Shown one piece after another: positions 1 to 35,774 of a stretch of DNA of 64,000 nucleotides. Both the position numbers and the translations under genes were made by a program. Positions within the stretch are counted from its first letter, which is position 1. The number at the start of each line of letters is the position of its first letter. The notes under the pieces were generated by a model. It ran no database searches. It was not told the origin of the DNA and saw only the letters and a program-made list of their open reading frames with translations. Source of the DNA: Nereocystis luetkeana (taxonomy: Eukaryota; Sar; Phaeophyceae; Laminariales; Laminariaceae); NCBI GenBank assembly GCA_031213475.1, contig JARUPZ010000031.1:436501-500500 (forward strand). The letters are read 5' to 3'.

Positions 1-560
1 GGTTTGATGTGAACGACACACACACGCCCGTCCACAAAGATGGCGCCCGGGATTCCCCGTCGATCTTTCCCGAAACCCAAACCATCGCGAAAATAACAGA
101 GGATGCCGCTCTCCTAATCGACACCATATTGAATCATCAACACTATCATCAATAATTAACACTGCAAGCAGAGGATACCACTCTCCTAATCAACACCACC
201 ATGAATAAGCAACACTGCAAGCAGAGGATGCTAGATCCTAATCAACACCATAAAAAATAGTCAACACTTCATCCTCCCCACGCCCGAGGGCAGCCATCGC
301 GGAAATAACAGAGGATGCCACTCTCTTAGTCAACACCATCACTCTCCTAATCAACACCATCATAAATAATCAACACGTGGCGCCCGGAATTTCGCCCGTC
401 CGCGAGGGTGGCGCCTGTATTTTCACCTCGAAACTTCCCGAAAACCAAACCATACAACCAAGCCACCACGAAAATAATAACCACCATAAAAAACAACCAA
501 CACTGCAATCCTCATGAGAAATAACTGCAGATCATGGAAAATATCCCCTTTGTCATGCTA
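1..560. repeat. Degenerate tandem repeat
   Basis: Recurring GCAGAGGATGCCACTCTCCT and AATCAACACCAYCATAAATA pieces over 100-400, with GGCGCC-rich stretches at 40-60 and 375-415. No gene is seen. Confidence 0.65.
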
Positions 561-1059
561 ATCAACAAATGAAAATTGAGCCAAGAAACTCAATGCTAGG
601 ATCAAAAAGCACAGGGAGGCATACCATAACACCCCCAACCATACCTGGTACAAAATACACATACGAACCACGCGAGGAAAACATCTCAAACGCACGAGAA
701 GGACGGACATCTAAGAACCAGTACCTATGTACGAGAGGGCCCCCTCCCCAGCGTCTGCCGTCCCCACGTCATCAACAACATCACAAGAACACCCAATACA
801 AACGTCCTAAAAACTACGCAGGGGGCGTACCACATCGAACCCCCCAAACGTATGTCCTCATGCCGGGAAACGCATCCCACTTTCACTCAAAAATACGAAA
901 AACAAACAGGAAATGCAAACCAGCATGATCTACCAAGCGATACCCCTTGTAAATAACACCAAGCAAAAACATCCACAAACCACTCCGGAAAAAAACATCA
1001 CAGGTTCCTCCCTCGGCGTCTGTCCTCCCCAAATCCGAAAAATCCTCCAACCACCCTCT

Positions 1060-1315
1060 CGCCAAAATAACTCGTGGCCCGAGAGCTTGAACAAACCGTC
1101 GGCCAGGGGGTGAGGGAGCCCTCGCCAAAATAACGCATGGCCCCGAAAGTTCGAGCAAACTGTTGGCTAGGAGGTTTGGTGCATCCCGTGAGGGAACCCC
1201 CTCCGCTAATCCTCCGAGCACCCCTCGCCGAAATAACGCAGAGCCCCGAAATTTCGAGCAAACTGTTGGCTAGGGGGTTTGATGCCTCCCGTGAGGGAGC
1301 CCCCCCTCTCCCCCT
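1060..1315 (+). repeat. ~105-bp tandem repeat
   Basis: Units carry CGCCGAAATAACGCAGAGCC, CGAGCAAACTGTTGGCTAGG and CCCGTGAGGGAGCCCC; two full copies and a partial one. Confidence 0.8.
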
Positions 1316-1681
1316 TTGCTCCGACGACAACCAAGGCCAGTGTGCAGGTGGTACGTGCTGCCGTATTGATTCCGAATTCTGCGCCGTAGAGAGAGGAAGG
1401 GGGAGATAACGAGAGAGAGAGATGGAGACCGTGGGCCTCGCGGTTGTGTCACGTAGCAATGAAGCGCGCGCGCCGGTACTCAACGAACACCGATACTCGA
1501 CGATCGAGTTGATACATCTGTAGCGGGTCAGTGCTGCGCCTAAAACGATGTTGTATTGCAATCATAAGCTGGACGTCTCAGATGAAAGGTTTGTTTCGTG
1601 TGCTACCCTCAGCTCCATAGCCGCGACTTCCAGATCCACACTCCCTGTATCGTAGGGTGCAAAAATGTGTGGTATGGGTGT

Positions 1682-1883
1682 TATTACGGGGGACCATAGT
1701 TAACCATTTTAGAACCGCAGTTCCGTTTTGGGGGCAAACCACTCAAATTTCAAGTAGTTTGTCCCCAAAACGGGACTGCGGTTCTATAGGGGTTAATAGG
1801 ACCAAATACTGTTAGTAAAAAGGGTTAAATATATAGGTTTTTATGTATTCGAAAGGTCCTATTAACTATGGCCCCCCGTAATA
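1682..1883. mobile_element. M1 MITE (TA target) interrupted by an M2 MITE
   Basis: The ends TATTACGGGGGACCATAG and CTATGGCCCCCCGTAATA form the M1 inverted repeat. M1's internal TTAA has been split by an M2 element (1700-1796) flanked by TTAA on both sides. Confidence 0.9.
1700..1796. mobile_element. M2 MITE (piggyBac-like, TTAA target), nested in M1
   Basis: TTAA + CCATTTTAGAACCGCAG .. CTGCGGTTCTATAGGGG + TTAA, a near-palindrome of about 90 bp. The interrupted M1 supplies the empty site (ATAGTTAATAGG), so TTAA duplication is shown directly. Confidence 0.92.
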
Positions 1884-2330
1884 GTATACCTGCACTAAAC
1901 CACGCTGAAATGGACATGATGTGCAGTATTTTTCACACTAAAGTGCCGTACCAAATCTGGCGTTGTACCCCGATCACTGTTGCTTCCTCCCGACACTAAA
2001 TAAATCAGGAATGATGCACCACAATGCTGGTCCTCGCGGCTATGCCAGTTACGCAATCTTTTGATGGTGCTGCAAGCGACCATACTGTCTGCCGACGCGC
2101 AAAGCACTGCCGGCGTCGCTCGGTAGCAAGAGCGGGGTGGATTGATACCGGTAGCGCCCCCGTAAGTAGCTGGTCGACCTACTGTCGCGAACGAGGGCAA
2201 CCTTATAGTGCTACCAGACTCAGGCGGTGACGCGGCCGCCTGTGCTTGGCACCAACTTGAGGGTCACCGACTTATCAGGGGTGACCTTCCCTTTCATTTC
2301 TCTATATGATTCCTGGTATGCTATGACTAC

Positions 2331-2439
2331 TATTACGGGGGGGCATAGTTAACAGGACTTGGGGTATACATAAAAACCTATATATTTAACCATTTTTACT
2401 AGCAATATTTGGTCCTGGTAACTATGGTCCCCCGTAATA
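2331..2439. mobile_element. M1 MITE
   Basis: TATTACGGGGGGGCATAG .. CTATGGTCCCCCGTAATA with the usual centre (TATATATTTAACCATTTTTA). Confidence 0.9.
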
Positions 2440-2441
2440 GT

Positions 2442-2834
2442 GTGTCTCGTGCTTTTATTGTTTTTGTGTGTTTGTGTTTGTGTTCTTGTTTCTGGCATTT
2501 TCACATCAACGACAGAACTTGTCGAGCGGGCTTTAGACCACCACCTTCTGCGTCACCCCCGTGGGCTTGCAACCCACCCGTGTGCCGAGAGGGGAGGGAG
2601 GTTCCCGAGTTTTCACGAAAGGGTCGATAGCACAGTGGCCACAGAGAGGGTGGTCGTCGTGGTGACAACGACCAGCCCTACGACCGTAGGCAAGTCTGTG
2701 CTGTGCGAGATGTAGTACGAGCGATCGAGGACCGAGCCCGCCCCCAGGAGCGGTTGAGCGGTAGGTGAGCTCGCCCGCTATACGCTCGCTAACGAGGAAG
2801 AAGAATGGAACGGAACAGACGGTCCAAACAGTTA
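2442..2834. other. No feature recognised
   Basis: GC-moderate unique sequence between an M1 MITE and R1 with overlapping open frames on both strands; none resembles a known protein. Confidence 0.5.
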
Positions 2835-3727
2835 GGTGCAAACAGACGACTTGCAAACGCCAAGAGCTCCATGCTCCATCCAGGAAAACCCGAACGCCGC
2901 ATACCGTATGATACGTACGTACATACGTACCGTACTTATTTTATCCTGTGGATATGTACGAAGGAAGAAAAAGCACAGCACAGCACGGCACAGCAGCAGC
3001 TCCCTTGAAAACAACGAACTTTTCTAAATGAAAACGAAAATAACAGGGAAAAAAAGTCATCCCCGTCCCCTGTCATGTACCAGGTAACTATGTTCTGCCA
3101 GATTGGAACAGCTTGCACCGGTCAAGAAAATAAATAATCGAACAACAGAGATTCTCTCTCAGCCTCGCACGCCGCCCGCCCCTCTCGCGACCACCTCGCC
3201 ACCGGTTCGGTCCGGGTAAAAAATTCCTCCCTCTCTGCCACAGTGAGCCCCGTCGCCCGCCTCGCGTGAAGCCCGGTGGTCACCGCGGCCCTCGTTTGCC
3301 AGCTCGACAATTTTGGTGCTCAGACTGCGGAGCTCTCTCTGTGAAATTCAGCTTGGTCGCAAGAATAACCACCGCTTGAATATTATTTTGCAGACCAAAA
3401 CGACCCTTATAGACTCGCACATAATATAACCGACCCTACACCAGGAGGCCAGACAGAGCCCATTCATGCTTCCCTCGTGTCTCGAAGCACACGCGACGCT
3501 TGGGCACGAAAACGGCGACCGCTCTCCGTCCAACCTCCCCTCTACCAGGCAACACCCGCTGACACCCGCGACGGCGCCGGGCTCGCCCACGGTGCCGTGC
3601 ACGCACACAAAACAAAGAAAAAGAAGAAGAAAGGGAAAAAGGCTCTCGCGCGCAAGTAGTAGGAGGCGGTATCCAAGTGGGAGCTCTGAGATGCCAGGGA
3701 TGTACCAACCGAGCACGCTCAGAGAGT
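2835..3727 (-). repeat. Repeat R1, inverted copy
   Basis: The reverse complement starts TGAGCGTGCTCGGTTGGTAC at 3727 and follows the copies at 10.5 and 11.6 kb to about 2835 (GTTTGCAAGTCGTCTGTTTG). No recognised protein is encoded; open frames differ between copies. Confidence 0.8.
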
Positions 3728-4199
3728 GAGATATCTGCAAGTGAGGCTATCGCGCTGGTCACTGGTACGCCACTCTGCAGTGTTTTCATGTTGGCATCGT
3801 ACGATGTTACGATATGAAATTCACTCTTCACATCCCGGTGCTGCTTTCTCTCCCCAGGGCTGCGCGGGCGCGGCGTTGTCCTGTCCGAGCACCGCAGTTC
3901 GCACGTCACTGCACTACTGTAGAATATGAGCTTGCATGCGCTCACAGATCGAGCCTTCTCTGTCAATCCGTCCCTGTTGAAGGCAGAGCAAGCCTTCCCG
4001 TTACTGCTGTACCAGGCATGCCGTACCAGTATGCCGCAATGATAATGATGATGTTCATATATCAGCTCGCTTCCCTGAAATTCTGCCTGTGGTAACGAAA
4101 CAGGCCGTAACAAAAATGCATCTCGGTGGGAGAGAACAAACCCAGTACGAAATAGTGCGCACGGTAGTATCATACCAGTCTGTAAGGGAAACGGTACTA

Positions 4200-4299
4200 T
4201 TAACCCCTTTAGAACCGCAGTCCCGTTTTGGGGACAAACTACTTGAAATTTGACTGGTTTGTCCCCAAAACGGGACTGCGGTTCTAATAAAGGGGTTAA
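4200..4299. mobile_element. M2 MITE with TTAA duplication
   Basis: TTAACCCCTTTAGAACCGCA .. TGCGGTTCTAATAAAGGGGTTAA in shortened form; centre GACAAACTACTTGAAATTTG. Confidence 0.92.
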
Positions 4300-4647
4300 T
4301 ATTATTAACGAGCTGTGGTGTACCATCCCGTATCATGATTTGCAAGCGAATAACACCAGAAACATTTCCATGGTATTCTATGTACACTCGGAAAAAAAAA
4401 AAAGAGGAAAACAAAAAAAGGAAAAACACGGACGAGGGAACATAAAAAAGAAGATAAGGAAAAAGAAAGGAAAAAATGAGAGTATGCCCCGTCGGTTCGA
4501 GCCGACACCAATGAGCGGCCCCGACGTGAAAATCGGCGAAGCATCGCGTCACGATTTTCAACGCGCAACAGAACAGCAACGCCCTACAGCAGCACCAGGT
4601 ATTAATACACGTAGTTTTTACTTTGTCTTTCTTCCCTGGCGGGCTCC

Positions 4648-4735
4648 GTTGCCACCCTCCGGCCTCTCAGAGCTCCCATTCGAACGACGTCTTCTTCTAT
4701 TTCTCGCCGGCGAGCCCTTTCCCCTCTTCTTTTGG
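4648..4735 (+). repeat. Repeat R1 start fragment
   Basis: CTCAGAGCTCCCATTCGAAC and GCCGGCGAGCCCTTTCCCCT resemble the first 90 bp of R1. Confidence 0.5.
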
Positions 4736-5034
4736 AAGAGCCTTCTTACGCATTTTCCTTCTTCTCCATTCCTTTCGTCTACCTGGGAGTTAATTTATTT
4801 TTCGTTTTTGTCCGAATTCCTTCTCCATTACCGTCCCCCCCCCCCCCCCCCCCCCCCCCCGTATTTTCTCGAGTATCTCTCTATCTACCTACTGCGGCTG
4901 AGATAAACACGTTGGTCTTCCGCGACGGAGGCGAAGTGATGCTTTCCGGTGGCTTGTGTTTCGTTCTTGCGATCCATCACTGCTTGTGCGTAAGGAGCAC
5001 AGCAAGTAGCCGAGTCAGCGCTCGCAAAAGCGTG

Positions 5035-5395
5035 CGCATAGATCAGATAGATCATCCACGGATCATCTATAGATCATTCACACTCAACGATCTAGATCTT
5101 TCGGGGCAGGTATCTTCCTGATCTGTATGATCTAGCTCGTGTTGCCGGGTGGGGAGCCGTTTAAATCTGCATGATCGAGGACTTGTTCCCTGGGTTGGAT
5201 CTGTACTATACAGATCCTGCACAGCATCTCATAACGGCGGGTTAGGAGCTGTAGATGATCTATCTGATCTACCTGTAGAGGGTATACATGTAGATGATCT
5301 ATCTGTAAATGATGCATCTATCGATTATCTATCTGTAGATGATCTATCCGTAGATGATCTATCTGTAAATCATATACCTGGTATCTGCACATGAT
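5035..5395 (+). repeat. Repeat R4 with GATC/GATA tail, copy 1
   Basis: The unique part holds a hairpin GGATCTG..CAGATCC (5198-5217) and CTGCACAGCATCTCATAACG. A tail of TAGATGATCTATCTG units follows, about 9 units. Confidence 0.8.
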
Positions 5396-5744
5396 ACATC
5401 TGTACATGATCTGTCCGACGTGTGGAAGCTTGCACTAGACGCGCACCTCGAGGGACAGCAAAGCGCAACTATCGAGTTCCATCCAAGCCATTGTCAATGG
5501 GGGAAATATCGCAGATCGAGCAGTAGGAACCAGCAAGGAGGCCTGAGCCAGCAGAAAAAACACACGGTTGCACCTTGGTTCTGCAGACCCTAGCAGGCGT
5601 TGAGAGTACCGATTACTATTACGTATTTACAAGGTACAATTTCGTTCCGGGGGTTACATATCGCCTCCAACCCGACAGGTAGGTACTCCGTTTTCCGTCC
5701 CTGTTCCGGTATCTGCAAGGGAGTGAGTTCATTATTTGCCCCCT

Positions 5745-5890
5745 GCGGCCATGCATGATATCGAGCACAACCCTCCGCCCGTCCCCTCTCCCCCGCCTCC
5801 CTGGGTCAAACGCCTGGAATAAACCTCTGCCCACTCCCCCCCTTCTACTAAGGCAAGCAACAAATGAGTACGCCCCCCCCCCCCCGCCCT
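5745..5890 (+). repeat. LINE L2 tail pieces before ProRS exon a
   Basis: GCGGCCATGCATGATATCGA (5750 region) and CTAAGGCAAGCAACAAATGA (5848 region) followed by a C-run match the two modules of the L2 3' end. The 5946 acceptor lies about 57 bp downstream. Confidence 0.65.
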
Positions 5891-5945
5891 TCATCGTACC
5901 CCTCCCGTTCTTGAAACGCCTGGTTGTCCTTGCCACGCACCACAG

Positions 5946-30333
<24,388 letters not shown>

Positions 30334-30759
30334 GACGCAAATGGTTCAAGAGCAATAGCAACGGCTATGCCAAGGAGCACCGCAACAACGACCTCAACAG
30401 CAACCGCAATAGCGAAAAAAAGCAACGCCAGCAAACAGCAGCAGCATCGGCAGCAATAGCAATGGCAGCAACAACGGGGCCAGCCAATTTAACCTCTGCT
30501 ACTACTGTCGGTACCTCGAAGACGGAGACCACAGCGCGGCAGCACTGCTGGCTTGCGGCCACGGACCAGACTTTTGGCGATAGATGTGTATATGTAAGAG
30601 CGCAACAACAAGAGCAACAGCATCAATACTGTTTCGGGTGGCCAGAGTAACACCTAATAATCAGGACCCACCATGGACCTAAAAACCAGGTATCCCCATA
30701 TGGTTACCTACCATAGTTGGCTCTAAATATATATATATATATATTTCTTACCCATGTAG

Positions 30760-30945
30760 CTTCGCCCTTCTTTTCTTTCTTCCTCCTACTCGTAGCTCAG
30801 ATCCGGGGCCACAAAGCAGGCTCCCCTCCCCCCTCCCCGCTGCGGTTCTTGCCTTGGAAGGCATTTTTATCGCGAGAAGACATGAGCCATTTCTTCCCTC
30901 GTCGACTCCCGTTGAATTGCGCCTACCCACGCTACGTTGTTCCCC
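30760..30945 (-). mobile_element. SINE1 remnant
   Basis: CGTAGCTCAGATCCGGGGCC .. CATTTTTATCGCGAGAAGA .. GTCGACTCCCGTTGAATTGC matches the SINE1 body on (-). The tRNA head is missing and the tail is eroded. Confidence 0.7.
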
Positions 30946-31149
30946 CGAAATAGCTGTTGTTGTACTACCGATTATATTTTGGGCGGGTTCGCGGGTCTCG
31001 CTGTTGCCCCCCGTATGTACGTCAGGTATCACACATGGCGTAGGGTAGGGGACGAATGCGTGGCGCCTGACATCCCGAGCGATATACGTCGATCGCGAGG
31101 CGGTACCGTAGTGGGGGGGCGGGGACACGATATTTGAAGCAGCAGTGGT

Positions 31150-31735
31150 AAACGGTTGACGTGAATACGCTTACCGTATAGCACGTGCGATACGATAACG
31201 CATACCTGGTACTGTAGAACACGTGTGATGAGATAACACACAATATAACACGTGTGATACTATTAGTAAAAGATAACACGCCCCGCTCCCTCGGACGATT
31301 TTCAAGGCCGATTTTTCTCGGCTGTGGGAGAAGGTGCAAACGCCGAGCAATGCATGCGTCTTCTAGCCCTACCTTTTTCGATGTGTTGTGTGCCCCCCCC
31401 TGGGTTTATAGAGAAGCTCGGCTTGTAAATTCGTCCGAGGGGGTGTGTCGACTCATGACACGTTTGTGATTTTATCACCCGTGTGTTATTTTATCACCCG
31501 TGTGTTATCTCATCACCCGTATGCTATCTTATCACCCGTGTGTTATCTTACCACCCGTGTGTTATCTCATCACCGGTGTGTTATCTTATCATCCGTGTGT
31601 TATCTCATCACCCGTGTGTTATCTTGTCACCCTTGTGTTATATTATCACCCGTGTGCTATCTTATCACCCGTGTGTTAATATCCTATCACCCGTGTGTTA
31701 ATATCATCACCCGTGTGATACGGTAGTTTCTTCAG
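31150..31735. repeat. Foldback repeat with 19-bp GTGTTATC minisatellite
   Basis: Left part has GTGTGATGAGATAACAC and CCCTCGGACGATTTTCAAGG; right part has the inverted CTTGTAAATTCGTCCGAGGG followed by about 13 units of ACCCGTGTGTTATCTCATC (31470-31725). A related inverted piece lies at 26550-26640. Confidence 0.72.
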
Positions 31736-31799
31736 TAGTGTTTTACGAACCACTTGGCCCAGCGTGCACAAAATGGTTCCCACACCTCGGACAGGTTAT

Positions 31800-31985
31800 C
31801 GATTCCCGCTTGATGATCCAGACCTTTCAGGGCAGATAGGTTCCTCATCAGTATGACCTACTGTAAGAGCATGTTTCCCGGGTTGAATCTGTACCCTCAC
31901 AGCTCCTGCACAACATCTGAGAACGGCAGGTTACGATCTACAGCAGACGATCTCGATCTCGTGATCTGGCCCACGTGTCAGTTGG
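31800..31985 (+). repeat. Repeat R4, copy 4, short tail
   Basis: CGGGTTGAATCTGTACCCTC, CTCCTGCACAACATCTGAGA and ACGGCAGGTTACGATCTACA match the R4 core; the tail is nearly absent. Confidence 0.7.
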
Positions 31986-32169
31986 TTTGATGTCCGCACA
32001 GAAATATTCACTATGAATTCGTAGATGCTTTCAGCCCAAGAAACTTCCCGTCGTCGGTCGGGGATAACGTTAGGGTTGGGGGTAGGGTTTTAAACTACGA
32101 AGTAAAGTCGCACTTCGTATGATGATGTATGTGTTCAGAATATTTTGTGATGGCTGGGCCAAGGTTTAC

Positions 32170-32288
32170 TATTGCGGGGGACCATAGCAACAGACAGTGA
32201 TCAGGACCCATCGTATACACAAGGAAGTATTTTCCATTTCACCACAGCACTCTCGGTCCCGATTACTTTACTATGGTTCCTCCGGAAT
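32170..32288. mobile_element. M1 MITE, degenerate
   Basis: TATTGCGGGGGACCATAGCA .. TTTACTATGGTTCCTCCGG; the most diverged copy in the window. Confidence 0.7.
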
Positions 32289-32655
32289 GTCTCGACAGAC
32301 CGTTTTTTTCTGCCAATAAGTTTTTGACACACGGCAAGCAGCAGTGGCGGCAAAGCAGGACGTCGAAGTTTGGGAATTGGAGGCGCGGGCGTCCTGCATA
32401 CCGAGTGTGGTACCGTCATGTCTACCCGGGTAATCCGTACCGGCATCTGTTGCGGTGTGTGTTTTTTTCGGTTTGTTGCTGTTTTGTGGAGGCTTGTAAA
32501 TGTTGGGAGGCTGCTTTCGTTCAGCCATATTATGTTGTAATATTGCGTGTATACCCAAGAGGCGGAGGGAGATTTGTACCATACCGTAGCACCAATACGA
32601 GCGATGGGCACGCACGACGGTGGTGGGTGATATTTTCTGAGGTAGGTTTCTGTAA

Positions 32656-32770
32656 CCCTTTTAGGGCACAACTGTAGCCCCGTTTTGGGGACAAACCACT
32701 CTTTTTTTCTCAAGTAGTTCGTCCCAAAACGTAGTTTGTCCCAAAACGGGACTGGTAGGTGCAGTTCCAC
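32656..32770. mobile_element. M2 MITE, rearranged
   Basis: ACCCTTTTAGGGCACAACTG .. GTCCCAAAACGTAGTTTGTC, with an internal repeat of TAGTTYGTCCCAAAACG. Confidence 0.75.
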
Positions 32771-32899
32771 AAGTGGTGCACTTGTGGTCTCTAGAACGGA
32801 TTCAGAGAAAGTGTCTGAGGGTCACTCTATGGTCACCTACGGACATTTTTTTTTCGAAACGGTTACGCCCATGCCGTACGCTTCAGGTCGAAGCCCTCG

Positions 32900-33610
32900 C
32901 GGAGGCGATCGTCATGGCCCAAACCACACCTCATCGGGCGCCCTGTGTGGAGTTATCAGAGTTGGCTTCCAGCATCCCAAACGGGGTGACGGGACGAGCA
33001 GCAGCAATCGCTCGCCCGAGGCCAGCTGAAAAATTGTTTGCCAACTCTATTTTCGAGTGGAATAGGTTGGATGAATTTCATTTTTGTACTGTGCTACAAG
33101 CGATTAGCGGCACATCAGTGGCAAAGGCTTTCCTCTATCCTTCTCTCCTTCCCGCTTCCCTCCGTCCGTCCCTCTCTCTCTCCCTCCCTCCCTCCCTCCC
33201 GGCGATCGTCGCGGTCCAAGCCACACTTCATCGGGTGCCCTGTGTGTGGAGTTACCAGAGTTGATGAAACATTTTTTGTACTGTGCCACGAGCGGTCAGC
33301 GGCACAGGAGCGGCAAAGGCTTTTCTATATCCTTCTCTCCGTCCCGCTTCTCTCCGTCCCCCTTCCTTCTCTCCCTTCCTCCCTCCCTCCCTCCCGGCGA
33401 TCGTCATGGTCCAAACCACACCTCATCGGGTGCCCTGTGTGTGGAGTTATCAGAGTTGACTTCCAGCATCCCAAAACGGGGTGACGGATCGAACTGCAGC
33501 AATCGCTCGCCCGAGGCAAGCGGCAATTTGTTTCTCAGCTCTGTTTTCAAGTGGAATAGGTTGGATGAAGTTCATTTTTGTGCTGTGCTACCAGCGATAG
33601 CAGTAATTTT
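32900..33610 (+). repeat. Three-unit tandem repeat (200-300 bp units)
   Basis: Units begin near 32903, 33200 and 33397 with GGCGATCGTCATGGTCCAAA and CATCGGGTGCCCTGTGTGTG; CT-rich tracts separate them. Two units keep a frame reading CVELSEL.SSIP and WNRLDE, so a coding origin is possible, but no family was recognised. Confidence 0.7.
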
Positions 33611-34463
33611 TACTCGCCGCCCAGTTTTTACCTCTATATAAAAGTAAAGAGTGCGTTCGGACCGCAACTCGCCCTTCTCCATTTTTCTATATACATATTA
33701 TGCCGTTTTTTTTAAGCTTCATGATACCCACGAGAACTCGCAGAGTTGGGTTTCGTTAAATAGCACTCTAAAAACAAAAGCCGTTACTCGTACCAGGTAA
33801 GATATTTTACGGTTGGTTGTTGGTTCTGTTTTTCAAACCATGGCCCAGTCATCTTACTACCTGGTACTGTGCATCACACGTTGCGGCACCTACGGTATAT
33901 AGCTTGACCAATTGTGATCGACTTTTCACCGTACCGGCACGAGAAGGTTCCGTTTGTGTGTGCGTGCACAGAGCCCGCCGGTACTGGAATTGGTGCCATG
34001 TGCGTTGAGCGCGGCCGACCAACGGCGGAAAAAAGCGTTGAATCACACACGCAAACAGAGAAACTCAGAATGCGGCAACCTACCCTCGTATACGACTCGT
34101 TATGACGAGGCTTTTTTTCCTTGGAAAACCAAGAAAAAAAAGGCTCGCGCGCCTCACTATAAGACAGGATAAAAACTATTCGACGCCGACAATTCGAAAT
34201 CGAAACCTGAAACCCAAAAAGGGAAAAGAGAGGAAAAAACGAAAAAACAAGCTAGCATCAGGGGGAAAAACACCCAGTGGGATTGCGCAGAATTTCGCAG
34301 ATTTTCAGCGCGAGCGGGTGTTGAACAGAGACCGACAGATATGCGGTGTCTCAACTCCTCATACAAACCCGACCAACTACAACAAATGGTTACGAGTACA
34401 CGCATTTATTATTATTATGCTTGCCATCCGACAATGTGTAGTAGTGTTGTTCTAATAAACGAC

Positions 34464-34581
34464 TATTACGGGGGACCATAGTTAATAGGACCTATGGTAT
34501 ACATAAAAAACTACCAGGTATATATTTAACCATTTTTACCAACAATATTTGGTCCTATTAACTATATGGTCCCCCGTAATA
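34464..34581. mobile_element. M1 MITE carrying a TA-CCAGG-TA micro-insertion
   Basis: Standard M1 ends. Where other copies read ACCTATATATTT this one reads ACTACCAGGTATATATTT, a gain of seven bases with TA on each side. An extra TA also sits in CTATATGG near the right end. Confidence 0.92.
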
Positions 34582-35156
34582 ACAGAAAGTGAAGAACTCT
34601 CCAGAACAAAAGCGCGGCAGTATCCAACGACAAATCAAAACTGTTTTGTGGAACAAACACGCCATCCCCGTTCCTTGGCCGTGCAATGACAATTCTAAAA
34701 GGGTTGATGCGCTCTCTACCTCGCTCAAAAACTGGCGAAACACAAGTTATCGGGATGATCTATCCCATGTGGCCTATTGCTGTAGATGTGAGCAATGCCC
34801 CTGTAGGGGTGGTGCCTTATTTTCTGGGCTTTCCTCACACCAGGAACCCAATATGTCACCCGAACACATGACTTCGAAGAAGTTCTGTTCTCGCAGCCCG
34901 ATCAAGATTCCTATGCGCTGGTCCTACAACAACTGGTTCTACAACCATCAATACTATATGTCGGAAGGCAAGAAGGCAAGCATACTAATATAAAGTAGCG
35001 CAAAAACATCATACTAGCCATACTAACCGCTATACTAGCAGTCGCTCCTTTAAGGAGAGCTCAACCGGCCAGAAAATATTGCCTCAGAAGGCAAAAAGCG
35101 CAACACCTACTACAGTATACTGTCGTTTATACACAACGAATAATACTGTATACTAT
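34582..35156 (+). other. Unassigned interval with ORF 34589-34993
   Basis: A 134-codon frame has Cys clusters (CCRCEQCPCRGG) but the overlapping frames are about equally open. No family was recognised. Confidence 0.3.
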
Positions 35157-35535
35157 CAAGTATCGTAGTTTTTCGGTTTTAGGAGCCCCCGTCCCCGTCG
35201 GTAATGACAAATGGTCTGGCCAATGAGAGTCGCGTATTCTGTCTGTGGCCAATGCATTCTGGCCAATGAAGAGGCGCGTATTCTGGCCTATATGAGATCC
35301 AACGAGAGTCGGGCTTCCTGGCCAATGAGAGTCATCGGGTATATGATCAAGTATCGTAGTTTTTCGGTTTTAGGAGCCCCCGTCCCCGTCGGTAATGACA
35401 AATGGTCTGGCCAATGAGAGTCGCGTATTCTGTCTGTGACCAATGCATTCTGGCCAATGAAGAGTAGCGTATTCTGGCCTATGAGATCCAACGAGAGTCG
35501 GGCTTCCTGGCCAATGAGCGTCATCGGGCATTTTG
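35157..35535 (+). repeat. 190-bp tandem duplication rich in GGCCAAT
   Basis: Copy 1 35157-35346, copy 2 from 35347, over 95% alike. Each has four GGCCAATG sites within sub-repeats TGGCCAATGAGAGTCGCG. No adjacent gene was identified. Confidence 0.85.
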
Positions 35536-35774
35536 TCATCGAGAGTGTTCGCGTATTTTTGGCCGAAATTCCTACTGTACGAGTATACCTGGTAGCACTT
35601 ACCACGCGTCGGTGGTAATAATGCTGAATGAACCCAGACGGACATGAAACCACATGCCGGGGGGGGCAGCAATGGATTACACCTACCTGTGACCACGGCG
35701 AGTTCGACACAATAAACACGCGTGATCAATATGATTTCGAAATTCGATATCTGCATAATACCCCCGGGTGGGGG

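Noticed and set aside
2024-2161. Upstream ProRS first exon (ATG to a perfect GTAAGT donor)
   Set aside because: The frame is open for 46 codons but ends in phase 0, while exon a needs two bases from its predecessor; the peptide is not recognisable.
31470-31725. CRISPR-like spaced repeat
   Set aside because: The units are contiguous (19-22 bp) without unique spacers, and the window is eukaryotic with spliced genes.
34589-34993. Cys-containing 134-codon gene
   Set aside because: All three forward frames are similarly open in places and no family resemblance was found.
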